Part shown: piece after piece, positions 38,008 to 38,034 of the stretch
How positions within the stretch are numbered: position 1 is the first letter of the stretch
Layout: every line of letters begins with the position of its first letter
Source of the DNA: an uncultured Lachnospiraceae bacterium
GTDB lineage: Bacteria > Bacillota > Clostridia > Lachnospirales > Lachnospiraceae
Assembly (NCBI GenBank): GCA_910586025.1
Contig: CAJUIO010000029.1
Span: 1-38,034, forward strand
DNA length: 38,034 nt
Direction: 5' to 3'
Notes under the pieces: generated by a model
Databases searched by the model: none
What the model saw: the letters and a program-made list of their open reading frames with translations, nothing else
Told to the model about the DNA's origin: nothing
Made by a program: the position numbers and the translations under genes

Positions 38008-38034
38008 GTGAAAAATAAGTTACTGAAGATCGAG
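38008..38034 (+). CDS. Start of a further phage gene, possibly an ORF6N-type antirepressor
   Basis: Nine codons (MKNKLLKIE) from a GTG at 38008, with GGAGGTGA seven bases upstream, continue past the window. Many clostridial phage ORF6N/antirepressor proteins begin with LLKIE-x-x-GQRVL, which is only a hint here. Confidence 0.4.

Larger units (their letters stand above)
31063..38034. mobile_element. Prophage (integrase and lysogeny region), continuing past the right edge
   Basis: From the interrupted GH18 gene rightwards the genes are: hicAB, large serine integrase, small HTH regulator, several very short AT-rich genes, DUF2335 protein, toxin-antitoxin remnants, lipoprotein, CI-like repressor with a divergent early promoter, and small early genes. 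This is the order of a temperate phage's attachment and immunity region. No structural genes are seen, so an integrative element of another kind is not excluded. Base composition falls clearly after about 33.5 kb. Confidence 0.75.

Noticed and set aside
1..38034. CRISPR arrays, tRNA or rRNA genes
   Set aside because: No regularly spaced repeat series and no tRNA- or rRNA-like sequence was seen on reading through; a covariance-model scan would be needed to exclude short RNAs.

Overview
The window looks like a chromosomal piece from a spore-forming, low-to-mid GC Firmicute of the Lachnospiraceae / Clostridium cluster XIVa type. This is judged from strong AGGAGG ribosome-binding sites, protein family make-up, a PTS enzyme I start at the left edge, a spore-cortex GH18 hydrolase remnant and the prophage style. 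The first 31 kb are relatively GC-rich host DNA; from about 33.5 kb the sequence becomes clearly AT-rich, as expected for acquired phage DNA.

Layout. 1-77: 5' end of ptsI leaving the window on the minus strand. 383-2317: small serine recombinase and an orphan response regulator with an AraC-type output. 2441-4132: CocE/NonD-type serine hydrolase, converging on a minus-strand AAA-ATPase/PD-(D/E)XK protein through a shared bidirectional terminator. 6066-12797: MgtC-like membrane protein, DegV protein, a 1000-residue SF1 helicase-nuclease with a WYL-like N-terminus, an NSS sodium symporter and a DUF4190-like membrane protein. 12836-14874: LytTR response regulator, XRE regulator and a soluble GHKL kinase, with a putative LytTR-dependent promoter between them. 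15105-29314: an exopolysaccharide locus behind an excellent promoter at 15031. It holds a GtrB-like transferase, five other GT2 and two GT4 enzymes, an initiating sugar-phosphate transferase, a Wzz-like protein with a kinase-like tail lacking Walker A, an EpsG/Wzy polymerase, a GT-C membrane protein, an embedded MNT/HEPN toxin-antitoxin pair and pseB. 29450-30547: M19 dipeptidase.

31063 to the end is the integrase end and lysogeny region of a prophage (or related element). It carries hicAB, a large serine integrase, small regulators, a DUF2335 pair, a damaged RelE with its antitoxin, a lipoprotein, a CI-like repressor with a divergent promoter switch, and early genes. The element sits inside a GH18 spore-germination hydrolase gene (sleL/yaaH-like). 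The 3' part of that gene (30628 to about 31065) remains, and its reading frame continues exactly to the junction.

The most interesting points are the prophage splitting a spore gene with a serine integrase next to the junction (an arrangement like the sporulation-excised skin elements), the paired LytTR boxes at 21-bp spacing in front of a promoter with no -35, the Wzz-pseudokinase fusion, and the WYL-like/helicase/nuclease fusion.
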